From assembly GCA_030614005.1 (NCBI GenBank), contig JAUWKS010000003.1:65354-115547 (forward strand): a DNA stretch of 50,194 nt. The letters run 5' to 3'. Source of the DNA: Candidatus Heimdallarchaeota archaeon. GTDB lineage: Archaea > Asgardarchaeota > Heimdallarchaeia > JABLTI01. A model generated the notes under the pieces. That model was not told the DNA's origin and ran no database searches. It saw nothing but the letters and a program-made list of their open reading frames with translations. Of this stretch, positions 1 through 8,579 are shown piece after piece. The translations under genes and the position numbers were made by a program. Numbering within the stretch: the first letter of the stretch is position 1; the number at the start of each line of letters is the position of its first letter.

Positions 1-418
1 CAATTTCCTTCTTCTTTTTGTTCAGCTGCTTTTCTTTTTTGCTAAACTCTTGCTTTTCTTTCTTTTCTTTGGCTTCTAGTTTATCAATTTCCTTATCCCA
101 CTTTCGAGCTTCTTTCTCACTATATGCTTTCTTTTTGGATGTTTTAGATAACCAACTGATTATACCTTGTGCAATTGGTATGTAACCTGTAATAAATCCA
201 AAACCACTTAGTACCTGTTGGAAAATGAAATAAGCTAAGAGGGGGTAAGCAAAAATCTGCAACCAGGGTATTGCTTCATCTTTTAAAAAGTGAATTAGTA
301 TTATCGTTGTAATGAGGACTATTGTACCTATACCAAATCCCCAGTAGTATTTTTTGTCAAATGTTTTCAAAAAGAATTCTTTAACACTAGGTTTTGGTTC
401 ACTTTCAAGTTCATTCAT
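1..418 (-). CDS. Membrane protein with charged helical tail (3' end outside window)
   Basis: The frame is open from an ATG at 418 to the window edge (139 residues), so the C-terminus is missing. It starts MNELESEPKP. Two hydrophobic stretches follow, at about residues 28-46 and 52-80, and then a Lys/Glu-rich helical region from about residue 95 that looks like a coiled coil (KEKKEKQEFSKKEKQ). No catalytic motif is visible. The gene diverges from the acetyltransferase at 560, and the roughly 140 bases between them are AT-rich. The ATG at 414 is an alternative start. I do not recognise the family. It is probably a small integral membrane protein with a cytoplasmic coiled coil. Confidence 0.6.
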   Translation of the reverse strand, partial: MNELESEPKPSVKEFFLKTFDKKYYWGFGIGTIVLITTIILIHFLKDEAIPWLQIFAYPLLAYFIFQQVLSGFGFITGYIPIAQGIISWLSKTSKKKAYSEKEARKWDKEIDKLEAKEKKEKQEFSKKEKQLNKKKKEI

Positions 419-559
419 AGTAATGAATGATATTCGGACAAAGTCAAAAAGATTTCGCTTTTTACCAAAAGGAATCACTCATTTTTTACATAAATTCCTT
501 CATTAAAGTTTATCAATTAAATAGTTATAATCAAATCAGAGTAATTGGTTGAATTAGGA

Positions 560-1051
560 ATGAATATTAAAACAAGGGCTGCTACATTACAAGATCTTGA
601 AGAAATTTATCAAATTGAGAAAATTTGTTTTGATTCAAGTGATGTTTTTCATAAGGAAACCTTTGAATTCTTTTTATCAAAAGAGAGCACTATTTTTCTA
701 TTAGCTGAAAAATCCAGAGAAAATAGAAAAGGAAATGCCTTGGTAGTTGGGTTTATCATTGCTCAACCAAAGCTCAAGTCTAAATTTGAGATTATTACAA
801 TAGATGTACATCCAGATTCGCGAAATAAAGGCATTGGTAAATTATTGCTACGAGAAATTGAGGAAGTAATTTTGACAAGAGTCAAAGATGAAAAAAGGGA
901 TTACTTCATTGAACTTGTAGTTTATGAGAATAATCACAACGCAAAGAAATTGTATACAAAAATGGGCTATCGAATTTTGGGTAAATTAAATAGCTATTAT
1001 TCCCGTGATCGCGATGGGTTAAGAATGGGCAAGAAACTACTCAAAGTATGA
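560..1051 (+). CDS. GNAT N-acetyltransferase, RimI-like
   Basis: This 163-residue protein has the GNAT fold signature. Its acetyl-CoA-binding motif A is RNKGIGKLLLREIEE (about residues 94-108), followed by the C-terminal ENNHNAKKLYTKMGYR segment typical of RimI/Naa10-type protein N-terminal acetyltransferases. Archaeal members acetylate protein N-termini, which is the most likely role here. I chose the ATG at 560. An in-frame TTG at 545 would add five residues (MVELG), but nothing resembling a strong ribosome site precedes it. It stands alone, convergent with nothing, about 170 bases before the PAN gene on the same strand. The substrate cannot be read from the sequence. Confidence 0.85.
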   Translation: MNIKTRAATLQDLEEIYQIEKICFDSSDVFHKETFEFFLSKESTIFLLAEKSRENRKGNALVVGFIIAQPKLKSKFEIITIDVHPDSRNKGIGKLLLREIEEVILTRVKDEKRDYFIELVVYENNHNAKKLYTKMGYRILGKLNSYYSRDRDGLRMGKKLLKV

Positions 1052-1223
1052 ACCTTCATTTCCTAAACAATTTAATCTATTTCTTAATCATTTTAAATGA
1101 AGAGAGAGTAATTTGAAATAGAATATTCCACTTGTTAAAATGTTGTCGGAATTCGCCAAAACGCATACATTTTTAATTAAGAGTAGAACTATTCAAAATA
1201 TCGTATAGTGGAGTATTGTGTAT

Positions 1224-2438
1224 ATGAATCCCGAAGTTGAACAGGGTGATGATGGCAAAGAAATAGCTGAAAAAGATAGAAGCTATCTATTATCTTACAC
1301 TCGTCATTTAGAAAGAAAAATACGTACTCTCGAGACAGAGAAGCAGTTAATTGATAATGAACGTATGCGCATGGAACGTGAAATTGCTTCAATGAGAAAT
1401 GATCTTGAGCAAATGAAGAGAAGTCCATTAATCACTGGTCAAATAGTAGATCTCTTGGATAATAATCGTGCAGTAGTTAGAAGTTCCAGTGGTCCAAGCT
1501 TCGTTGTAAATGTTATAAAATCAATTGATTCAGGTCTTCTAAAACCAAATGCTCGTGTTGCGTTAAATCAAAGAAATTTTGCTATTGTCGAAGTTCTTCC
1601 TCAGCAAAAAGATCCTATGGTTTCTGCGATGGAAGTAGAAGAAAAACCATCAATTTCATATGCAGATATAGGTGGTCTTGAGGAACAAATCCTTGAATTA
1701 CGCGAAACAGTGGAATTACCCCTAACAAAACCAGAATTATTTGAAAAAGTAGGTATTACCCCACCAAAAGGAGTAATGCTTTTTGGTCCTCCAGGGACAG
1801 GGAAAACACTCTTAGCTAGAGCTGTTGCACACGAAACAAATGCTACATTCATAAGAGTAATTGGCAGTGAATTAGTACAAAAATTCATTGGAGAAGGTGC
1901 ACGATTAGTGAGAGAAATCTTCGAATTCGCTGAAGAGAAATCACCGACCATTTTATTTATTGATGAATTAGATGCTATTGGATCTCGAAGATTGGATATC
2001 GCAACTAGTGGTGATCGTGAAGTTCAGAGAACACTAATGCAATTATTGAGCAATTTAGATGGTTTCGATATTCGCGGTGATGTTCGAGTTATTGCTGCAA
2101 CAAATAGACCTGATATATTGGATCCTGCTTTACTAAGACCAGGCAGGTTTGATCGGATAATAGAAATAAGTGTTCCCGTAGCAACATCACGAGAACAAAT
2201 CTTCAAAATCCATACCAGAAAAATGTCCCTTGAGGATAAAATTGATTTGAAAATATTCGTAAGTATGACTGAAGGAGCTTCTGGTGCTGATATCAAAAAT
2301 ATTTGTATGGAAGCAGGAATGTTTGCAGTCAGAAATGAACGAGATCATATTGTTGTTGCAGACTTTAAGAAAGCAGTCAGTAAAGTGATGGGTAAAATAA
2401 AATCCTCTACTGGTAACAATGAACGATTCTTCGTTTAA
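1224..2438 (+). CDS. pan: Proteasome-activating nucleotidase (PAN), AAA ATPase
   Basis: This is the hexameric unfoldase that feeds substrates to the archaeal 20S proteasome. In order it has an N-terminal coiled coil (about 13-66), an OB domain (about 68-128), and an AAA module with Walker A GPPGTGKT (about 188-195), Walker B ILFIDE (243-248) and arginine fingers in RPGRFDR (about 304-310). The length (404 aa) is normal for PAN. Two details differ from the usual family sequence. The aromatic pore loop reads KFIGEG rather than KYIGEG, and the C-terminus ends RFFV, so the HbYX tail that opens the proteasome gate has Phe where Tyr is usual. An in-frame GTG at 1218 would add two residues. A terminator-like hairpin follows directly. 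Confidence 0.95.
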   Translation: MNPEVEQGDDGKEIAEKDRSYLLSYTRHLERKIRTLETEKQLIDNERMRMEREIASMRNDLEQMKRSPLITGQIVDLLDNNRAVVRSSSGPSFVVNVIKSIDSGLLKPNARVALNQRNFAIVEVLPQQKDPMVSAMEVEEKPSISYADIGGLEEQILELRETVELPLTKPELFEKVGITPPKGVMLFGPPGTGKTLLARAVAHETNATFIRVIGSELVQKFIGEGARLVREIFEFAEEKSPTILFIDELDAIGSRRLDIATSGDREVQRTLMQLLSNLDGFDIRGDVRVIAATNRPDILDPALLRPGRFDRIIEISVPVATSREQIFKIHTRKMSLEDKIDLKIFVSMTEGASGADIKNICMEAGMFAVRNERDHIVVADFKKAVSKVMGKIKSSTGNNERFFV

Positions 2439-2442
2439 TTAG

Positions 2443-2462
2443 ATAGGTAGTTCTCTACCTAT
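2443..2462 (+). terminator. Hairpin terminator after PAN
   Basis: A perfect 8-bp stem (ATAGGTAG / CTACCTAT) with a TTCT loop begins five bases after the PAN stop codon. A T-rich run (2470-2480) follows. Confidence 0.65.
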
Positions 2463-2515
2463 TATACTCTATTTTTTATTACAATTTTAATAAAAGAAAT
2501 GAAATTAAAAAAACT

Positions 2516-3163
2516 TCAAGATTTAGCTGCTGCTTTTCTCTCGAGTTTTTCTTTAATTTTCTTTAATTGAGCAAATTGCTCTCTTTCTTGTTCCTCTAAT
2601 GTTGTTTCAATAAAAACTGTTTGAGATTGTAAGCGAGGAATAAGGATAAATCTTAATGCATTTACTCTTCGTTTTGTTTCAGTTATTGCTTGACCCAAAA
2701 TTTGTAACATTGCTAATGTTTCAGCTAATGTAACAATCTTCTCGATTGCTTTTCGATATTTTTCAATGGTTAGATCTATTTCTGCGCTGGAGCTTAGAAA
2801 ACTATAGAATAATCTCGAATCAGCTTCATCTCTAATTTTTTCCAAATCAAGTTTAGGTACAACAACACCTGCAACATTATTTTCAAAAGCTTCAATTTGC
2901 CATATTTCAGGGGCTGCAAAAGCAATTTCTTTCAATCTTAGAGGACCAACAACCATTTGTGCATCAATAAGCGTTTCATAAGCTTCTAAGGTTAATTTTG
3001 ATGAATCTTCACGTAATCCGCGAATTGTATCTACTACTTCGAAAAAACGAATGACCAAAGAATCTAACTTCTCTTGGAGAAGATCATGCCCTTTCTCTGC
3101 TAATTTTAGTTTTTCACGAAGTCTCATCAGATTCATACGAGTTGCTTGAACGCCCATGCTCAT
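2516..3163 (-). CDS. atpD: A/V-type ATP synthase subunit D (central stalk)
   Basis: Subunit D forms the rotating central shaft of the A-type ATP synthase. The 215-residue protein has the family's N-terminal signature (TRMNLMRLREKLKLAEKG, about residues 8-25) followed by GHDLLQEKLDSLVIRF. Its C-terminal helix carries the usual RRVNALRFILIPRL motif (about 165-178). The ends are Lys/Glu-rich, as expected for the antiparallel coiled coil. The first ATG (3163) is followed by another in frame at 3157. The start preceded by GGAAAG is preferred. None of the other ATPase subunit genes is next to it. It lies alone, tail to tail with PAN. Confidence 0.93.
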   Translation of the reverse strand: MSMGVQATRMNLMRLREKLKLAEKGHDLLQEKLDSLVIRFFEVVDTIRGLREDSSKLTLEAYETLIDAQMVVGPLRLKEIAFAAPEIWQIEAFENNVAGVVVPKLDLEKIRDEADSRLFYSFLSSSAEIDLTIEKYRKAIEKIVTLAETLAMLQILGQAITETKRRVNALRFILIPRLQSQTVFIETTLEEQEREQFAQLKKIKEKLERKAAAKS

Positions 3164-3356
3164 TGTCTATCTTTCCATCCTTGGATTGTTGGTTTAATAT
3201 TGAATTGTGCCTTGCATTTAAGGTTACTTCTATTTTTGGAAATATTAAAAATAAAAAACTTTTCACTCATTTAAACTTAATTTGTTTGAATTTTTGAGTT
3301 TTTACCTAAGAGTTAAATAATAACATCTTGGCTCTCCAATATATGAGTGAAATTCG

Positions 3357-3608
3357 ATGAATGAATCCACATCCTCTGCGACAAATTCCAATTTGATAAA
3401 AATAATTCGATATATCAGAATAAGCCTTCTAGTAAATTTTATAATAACAATTCCGCTAACCATATTAGCAGTTTTGGCAATAGGTGAACATACTATTTTC
3501 ATTCTAACAATTGCTTTTGTAGGATTATTGTGCTTGCAATTTCTTGTTTTGTTGATATTTGATTTAATAAGACTGTTCAAAGCACGAAAACTCAGAGCAA
3601 ATGAATAA
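3357..3608 (+). CDS. Small two-helix membrane protein
   Basis: This 83-residue protein begins MNESTSSATNS. It has two hydrophobic helices, at about 23-43 and 47-70, and ends with a basic tail (RLFKARKLRANE). I recognise no family. The opposite strand also holds an open frame of similar size (3302-3580). I prefer this one because its composition is that of a real membrane protein (hydrophobic helices and a positive tail) and because a terminator-like hairpin starts just after its stop. The gene sits alone between atpD (divergent) and the PEPCK gene. Confidence 0.6.
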   Translation: MNESTSSATNSNLIKIIRYIRISLLVNFIITIPLTILAVLAIGEHTIFILTIAFVGLLCLQFLVLLIFDLIRLFKARKLRANE

Positions 3609-3609
3609 C

Positions 3610-3633
3610 GGAAAAAATATTTTTTGTTTTTCC
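3610..3633 (+). terminator. Hairpin/T-tract terminator
   Basis: GGAAAAA (3610-3616) pairs with TTTTTCC (3627-3633). CTCTCTTT follows, immediately after the stop of the small membrane protein. Confidence 0.45.
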
Positions 3634-3671
3634 TCTCTTTATCTCTAAAGATATTTAATTATCAAAATAAA

Positions 3672-3679
3672 TTTTATAA
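3672..3679 (+). promoter_or_regulatory. Candidate TATA box for pckA
   Basis: TTTTATAA lies 82 bases before the PEPCK ATG in an AT-rich stretch. A start site about 25 bases downstream would give a leader of roughly 55-60 bases containing the ribosome site GAGGAG (about 3750-3755). Inference only. Confidence 0.35.
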
Positions 3680-3760
3680 GTAGGACATTTATTATAATTG
3701 CTCTTCATTGAATATCACCTTCAATGATGAATAAGAAACCTAGAGAACCGAGGAGTAATA

Positions 3761-5407
3761 ATGACTGATTTATTGAAATCACTAGAAAATGCTCTTGGAA
3801 GACATGAGAATATATTCGATAGTCTCGACCGAAAGAAGTTAATTCAAGAGTGTGTGGATAATAAAGAAGCATATCTTAGCGCTAATGGCGCTTTAGTTAC
3901 TTGGACACCCACTGAATCAACAGGACGAAGCCCTAAAGATACTGTTATTGTAAAACGAAAAAAAAGCAAAGGAAAAATCGATTGGGATTCTCCAAATTGC
4001 ATTTCAATTACTGAAGAAACATTTGATATGGCTTGGGAAGATGCAATGGAAATCATCGGAGAAAAAGCAAAGATTTATCTCTCTGAGAGATCTCTAGGAG
4101 CTGATCCTTCTTATACCCTTAAAGTAAGAACTATTGGTGATCAAGCCCTCACACAGCTTTTTACATACAATATGTTTCGACCTATTCCTGAAGAATTTGA
4201 AAAGAGTGTATTGAATGGCGCCCACTTCACTCTAATTGTTTTACCATATAATAAATTGGATGGTGAGCGTTTCAAAGGTAGGTTACGAAAGTTACAAAAA
4301 GATCAGACAAGTAATATGATAGTAGCAATGGATTTTGATAGAAAATTAGGATTAATAATTGGTTCTGCTTATTGTGGCTCTGTTAAAAAGCTAATGTTCA
4401 CAGTAATGAATTACATGCTCCCAGAAGTTGGGATATTGCCTCTTCATTGTTCAAGTAATGAAGGTCCAAATGGTGATGTTGCTCTACTACTTGGTCTTTC
4501 TGGCACTGGAAAAACAACTCTCTCAGCTGATCCTTCACGAGCTCTTTTGGGTGATGATGAACACGGATGGAGTGATAATGGTGTTGCTAACTTTGAATTT
4601 GGTTGTTATGCAAAGTTAATCAATCTGAGACAAGATAAAGAACCAGAAATTTACAATGCTATGATGCATAAAATAGGCTTTCTGCATCATGGTGCTATCT
4701 TTGAAAATACTATGATGTATCCAAATGGAGAATTTGACCTGTTCGATGATCGGTTAACACCAAATTCTAGAGGGTCATATCCATTATCTTTCCTGTCAAA
4801 TGTCAAGTCTCCACCAGTAGGTGGTCATCCAAAGACTATTCTCTTCTTAACCGCAGATGCAAATGGTGTTATTCCCCCTGTTGCAAAATTGTCTCTTGAA
4901 CAAGCTATGCTCTGGTTTCTAATGGGCTACACAAGTAAACTAGCCGGAACAGAAACAGGCATTGTTGATCCAATATCGACCTTCTCAAGATTCTTCGGTG
5001 AACCTTTCATGCCACGCAATCCTGATGAATATGCATCTCTTCTAGGTGACAAGATGGAAAAGCATGGCACTAAAGTATATTTAATTAATACTGGTTGGTC
5101 TGGGGGACCATATGGTGTCGGTAAAAGAATGGATATTAATTTAACAAGAAGACTTGTAGATGCTGCATTATCTGGTGAATTAGAAGGTGTTGAGTATCAG
5201 CAAGATGAGATTTTCAAATTAAGTGTGCCTACATCATGCAAGGGTGTTTCTGCGGACGTTTTGTGTCCTAAGAATACTTGGAAAGATAAAAAAGCATTTG
5301 ATGAGCGAGCATTAAAATTAGCACAAGATTTCTGTGACCACTTCAAAAAAGCTTATGCAGATAAGAATATCGATCCAAAGATTGCTGCTACCTGTCCTGG
5401 AATTTGA
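3761..5407 (+). CDS. pckA: Phosphoenolpyruvate carboxykinase (ATP type)
   Basis: This enzyme converts oxaloacetate and ATP to PEP, ADP and CO2, the entry step of gluconeogenesis (EC 4.1.1.49). The 548-residue protein carries the diagnostic ATP-PEPCK motifs: TPTESTGRSPKD near residue 49, the P-loop GLSGTGKTTLSADP (245-258), the metal-binding GDDEHGWSDNG (264-274), and NTGWSGGPYGVGKRM near 445. All agree with the bacterial/plant/yeast ATP class, not the GTP class found in many archaea. The ATG is preceded by GAGGAG at good spacing. The gene is monocistronic, with its own candidate TATA box and a strong terminator. With korDABC at 24.5 kb it points to an operating ferredoxin-linked TCA/gluconeogenic route. 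Confidence 0.96.
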   Translation: MTDLLKSLENALGRHENIFDSLDRKKLIQECVDNKEAYLSANGALVTWTPTESTGRSPKDTVIVKRKKSKGKIDWDSPNCISITEETFDMAWEDAMEIIGEKAKIYLSERSLGADPSYTLKVRTIGDQALTQLFTYNMFRPIPEEFEKSVLNGAHFTLIVLPYNKLDGERFKGRLRKLQKDQTSNMIVAMDFDRKLGLIIGSAYCGSVKKLMFTVMNYMLPEVGILPLHCSSNEGPNGDVALLLGLSGTGKTTLSADPSRALLGDDEHGWSDNGVANFEFGCYAKLINLRQDKEPEIYNAMMHKIGFLHHGAIFENTMMYPNGEFDLFDDRLTPNSRGSYPLSFLSNVKSPPVGGHPKTILFLTADANGVIPPVAKLSLEQAMLWFLMGYTSKLAGTETGIVDPISTFSRFFGEPFMPRNPDEYASLLGDKMEKHGTKVYLINTGWSGGPYGVGKRMDINLTRRLVDAALSGELEGVEYQQDEIFKLSVPTSCKGVSADVLCPKNTWKDKKAFDERALKLAQDFCDHFKKAYADKNIDPKIAATCPGI

Positions 5408-5424
5408 TGTAATCAATTGATTAT

Positions 5425-5450
5425 TCAAACCTAAATTTCCTTAGGTTTGA
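5425..5450 (+). terminator. Strong hairpin terminator after pckA
   Basis: A perfect 10-bp stem (TCAAACCTAA / TTAGGTTTGA) with an ATTTCC loop. The T-rich run TTTTCTCTCTTTTCC follows. Confidence 0.75.
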
Positions 5451-5553
5451 TTTTCTCTCTTTTCCTTTCAAAAAAAATCAAAATGCTTAAAATAGGATGC
5501 ATTGATTATAATAGGAAAAAGAGAATTTTCTCTAATAGAAGAAGGTGTCCTAT

Positions 5554-6450
5554 TTGACGAATAACGAAGAGACAAACGAAGCATTGTTACAGCTTCAAGA
5601 TTCAGATGAAAGCATTCGAAATCAAGCAGCACTTTCCTTAGGTTGGATGGGTGAAAAAGAAGTAGTTAACCCTTTGATTCATGTACTTCTAAATGATAAA
5701 TCAGAGAAAGTACGTGCTAATGCTGCAATGTCTTTAGGTCAATTGGGATTTGAGGAAGCTATTGATTCTTTGATTAAATCATTGAAAGATGAAGATTATA
5801 ATGTAAGAGGAATGAGTATCTATTCCTTAGGTTTAATGAAAGCAACCACTGCTTTAGGTGCTCTAATAGAGCTTCTGAAAAATGATCCTGATAGAGAAGC
5901 TCGAATAGCTGCTGCTGAAACTTTGGCACAATTGGGGAAGGAAGAAGCAATACAACCATTGGTTTTCACATTCGTGAATGAAGAGAACAAGGATGTAAAA
6001 AGAGAAGCAAAAGAATCTTTTGAAAAACTAGCTAAATTACACAATACAAAAGGTATTGAATTATTAATCAAAGAAGAAGAAGCAGATAAAACAAAACGTG
6101 CAATTGCTTTTCATCAAAAAGAACGCGAAAAAATCATCGATAGTTTACAGAATAAAGAAATTGAAAAGAAACGTTCTGAAAAAATTGCTACATTAGTTCT
6201 GGAACTTCCACAACAACTTGATTATGCAATTCACAATGAAGAAATATCCTATGAAGTGATTTGTGCAGAATTCGACTGTGACAATGTTACTTTAGAACTA
6301 GCTTTAAACCAAATGCCTAAAGAACATTTCAACCTTGAAATTGATTCAATAAATAGACATTTTAAAGTTATTAAACCACAAGCAAAACTTAGCGATGAAG
6401 CAAAAATGAAAATTAAATTACTTCGAAAGAAATTTGGCGTTTCTTGGTAA
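5554..6450 (+). CDS. HEAT-repeat protein with C-terminal helical domain
   Basis: The first 170 or so residues are tandem HEAT/PBS-lyase-type repeats of about 31 residues (for example VRANAAMSLGQLGFEEAIDSL), a scaffold for protein-protein contacts. A charged helix (about 175-210) leads into a roughly 90-residue C-terminal domain of unknown type, possibly a winged helix. The TTG at 5554 is the likely start because GAAGGTG (5541-5547) sits seven bases upstream. The GTG inside that motif (5545) would give a start with no ribosome site. It follows the pckA terminator and is probably transcribed alone. The partner is unknown. Confidence 0.8.
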   Translation: MTNNEETNEALLQLQDSDESIRNQAALSLGWMGEKEVVNPLIHVLLNDKSEKVRANAAMSLGQLGFEEAIDSLIKSLKDEDYNVRGMSIYSLGLMKATTALGALIELLKNDPDREARIAAAETLAQLGKEEAIQPLVFTFVNEENKDVKREAKESFEKLAKLHNTKGIELLIKEEEADKTKRAIAFHQKEREKIIDSLQNKEIEKKRSEKIATLVLELPQQLDYAIHNEEISYEVICAEFDCDNVTLELALNQMPKEHFNLEIDSINRHFKVIKPQAKLSDEAKMKIKLLRKKFGVSW

Positions 6451-6577
6451 TTTACTATTAATTTTTCTTTAGTAATTTTTTTTAAACAAAATAATTATTA
6501 ACTTCTCACGGTTATATATTAAGCATATTTCCAACTATAAATCATATTGAATATAATAAAATTTGATGTGAATACCA

Positions 6578-7474
6578 ATGCAAAAAGTATCTATTGTTAC
6601 CAATGGAAGTTGTGATCTTCCTAAAGAGCTAATTGAGAAATTTAATATTCAAATTGCACCTTTTTAAGTGATTTTTGATTCAACAGCTTATCAGTTGTAT
6701 GGTGATTCAGGAACTATTTCAAAGGAGGACTTTTACCGGCGACTGGAAACAGAAGAGTTAATGCCTAGTACTGCAATCCCTGCCCCTAAATCCTTTCATA
6801 ATGCATTTGAAAAAGCTCTGAGCGTAGGAGAATCAGTTATAGCTATTTTTCTTTCGAAAGAAATGTCTGGTACAATTCAGAGTGCAAAGCAAGTTGCAAC
6901 TATTTTTGAAAAGGCTGATATAACTATTGTAGATTCCAAGGTGACTGCAAGTTGCCTAGGTTTATTGGTTCTTCAAGTTGCTGAAATGGCTCAACAAGGA
7001 GCTACAAAAAAAACTATTCTAAAAGAACTTGATAGATTAATCCCTGAAACAAGACTAGTACTAGTGATGGATACTATGAATTATCTATATCGCGGTGGAC
7101 GAATAGGAAAAGCTAAGCATTTTTTTGGCACAGCCTTACATATCAAACATGTTCTTCACTTTATTGATGGCGTTGTAACTCCAAGTGGTACCATTTTTGG
7201 AAGAGCGGAAGTCATTAAGAGGATGAAATTCTTGACACCTTATGTAGTAAAAAATGCTATTACAAATAATATCTTCATTTGGCATACACGAGATTTTGAT
7301 ATAGCAAATGAAATTTTATCGATAATGGAAGAAGTTAATGATAGTGGTAAAGAGATAAGAATTCAAGAGGCAGGACCAGTTATAGGAGTGCATACAGGAC
7401 CAAAATCACTAGGATTTACTTATATCGGCAATTATAACAAAAATTGGTTGCTAAAAATGAATGAAAAAAATTAG
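6578..7474 (+). pseudogene. DegV family fatty-acid-binding protein, interrupted by in-frame TAA
   Basis: DegV proteins bind a fatty acid, and in bacteria they present it to fatty-acid kinase. Reading from ATG 6578, the protein starts MQKVSIVTNGSCDLPKEL, which matches the family N-terminus (VTDSTSDLP type), and runs 29 codons to a TAA at 6665-6667. In the same frame it continues with VIFDSTAYQLYGDSG and the whole remaining DegV protein, ending at 7474. A TTA or similar sense codon at 6665 would give a complete 298-residue DegV. It could be a recent nonsense mutation, a base error, readthrough, or a gene split with restart at the adjoining GTG 6668. The downstream frame still looks under selection: the RGGRIGKAKHFFG segment and the GPKSLGFTYIGN end are intact. 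Confidence 0.8.
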
Positions 7475-7490
7475 GTTAAATTACCTAATT
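7469..7490. terminator. Bidirectional terminator between convergent genes
   Basis: A perfect 8-bp stem (AATTAGGT / ACCTAATT) overlaps both stop codons of the converging degV and surface-protein genes. T-rich sequence lies on the plus side and A-rich on the minus side. Confidence 0.65.
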
Positions 7491-8408
7491 CTTTCTTTTT
7501 CTTTTGACAAATATACTAAAAATAACTCCAGCTGATAAACCAGCAAAAGTTATTGCTATTTGATATCCTGAAATAAATCCAGAATAATTATAGAATTTGA
7601 ATCCTGGAAGAGAATAACTGCTTTCTTTACAAATAATTCCAATTGATTCACTTAGAACCAACTCTTCTATTGAACCAGAAACACTCGATGAAATACGATA
7701 CCCTAGCAATATTCCCGTTAAACTATCCCAAACAAATTTTATGTTATGATTGAAATTCATATCAATTTCCAATGTATCATTAACAAAAGAACCATACATA
7801 TACAAGTCAAAAATAGCTTGATTCTCTCTAATTTCAAAAAAAGATTCAAAATAGGCCTCATAATCATAATTGTTCTCTTTTGATTTGTGATAGTCAATAT
7901 TAGCTATTTCTCTAAAGTGTTCCCAGAGTGACTCTTCTGGTTCAACAAAAAACCAGGAAATCATTCCAGGACCAAGGATAATTTCTTGTCTATTAAATCC
8001 TTGAATTGATAATCGTAGAGCTTCTTGTTCTGGATAATAGAGGAATTGATCCAACTCAAAAAGAAACAAATCACTAGAGATTTCTCCGGATGCTGTTGCT
8101 GTAGAATTATCAATGATGAACTCAACTCCAAACTGTTCATCAACATTGACCACTTCAACATCGAAAGTATTTGATGGTGCAATTTTTACTCCTTTGAAAT
8201 TAACTCCTTCACCACCGATAGACTGGTCACCAATTTGAACCCCCCAGCTTGCTCCTTCAATTGTATAATTAACAACAGTATCATCATCAATTTCCCAAGT
8301 GCCTTCAATATTAACTGCTAAATTTTGACTTAAATAAGGGCTTAGTACGAGAATAAAAGTGATAACCAGAAACAAAGATTGTGATTTTTTATTCAAAGGG
8401 TATTTCAC
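7485..8408 (-). CDS. Secreted, C-terminally anchored protein of unknown function
   Basis: This protein of about 307 residues has a hydrophobic signal (about 10-28, LFLVITFILVLSPYLS). A beta-rich, acidic outer region contains several N-glycosylation-type sequons (NYT, NST, NDT). A single C-terminal helix (about 281-300) is followed by a KRKRKN stop-transfer tail. This is the layout of archaeal surface proteins with a C-terminal anchor. I recognise no enzyme motif. GTG 8408 and TTG 8411 are adjacent possible starts. It is convergent with degV and shares a terminator with it. A similar layout recurs at 48561-49247. Confidence 0.7.
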   Translation of the reverse strand: MKYPLNKKSQSLFLVITFILVLSPYLSQNLAVNIEGTWEIDDDTVVNYTIEGASWGVQIGDQSIGGEGVNFKGVKIAPSNTFDVEVVNVDEQFGVEFIIDNSTATASGEISSDLFLFELDQFLYYPEQEALRLSIQGFNRQEIILGPGMISWFFVEPEESLWEHFREIANIDYHKSKENNYDYEAYFESFFEIRENQAIFDLYMYGSFVNDTLEIDMNFNHNIKFVWDSLTGILLGYRISSSVSGSIEELVLSESIGIICKESSYSLPGFKFYNYSGFISGYQIAITFAGLSAGVIFSIFVKRKRKN

Positions 8409-8579
8409 CAATCAGTTTTGATTTATTTATAGTATTATCTGAACATAAAGATAATTTAAACTCTTGCTTATAACTGGAGAGAAAGACCAAAATGAAAGAA
8501 TCTTTTTATTTTTAAAGAATCACTTTATAGATAGCAAAATATCTAATGAGCAAATTTCCTTTGGCGGAGAATAATCATA

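Noticed and set aside
3302..3580. Minus-strand open frame of 92 codons opposite the small membrane protein
   Set aside because: Its composition is mixed and basic with no clear helices. The plus-strand frame has two proper membrane helices and a terminator.
6668..7474. DegV read as a normal gene starting at GTG 6668
   Set aside because: The 29 codons before the TAA match the conserved DegV N-terminus, so a start at 6668 would leave out the first strand and ligand-binding loop.
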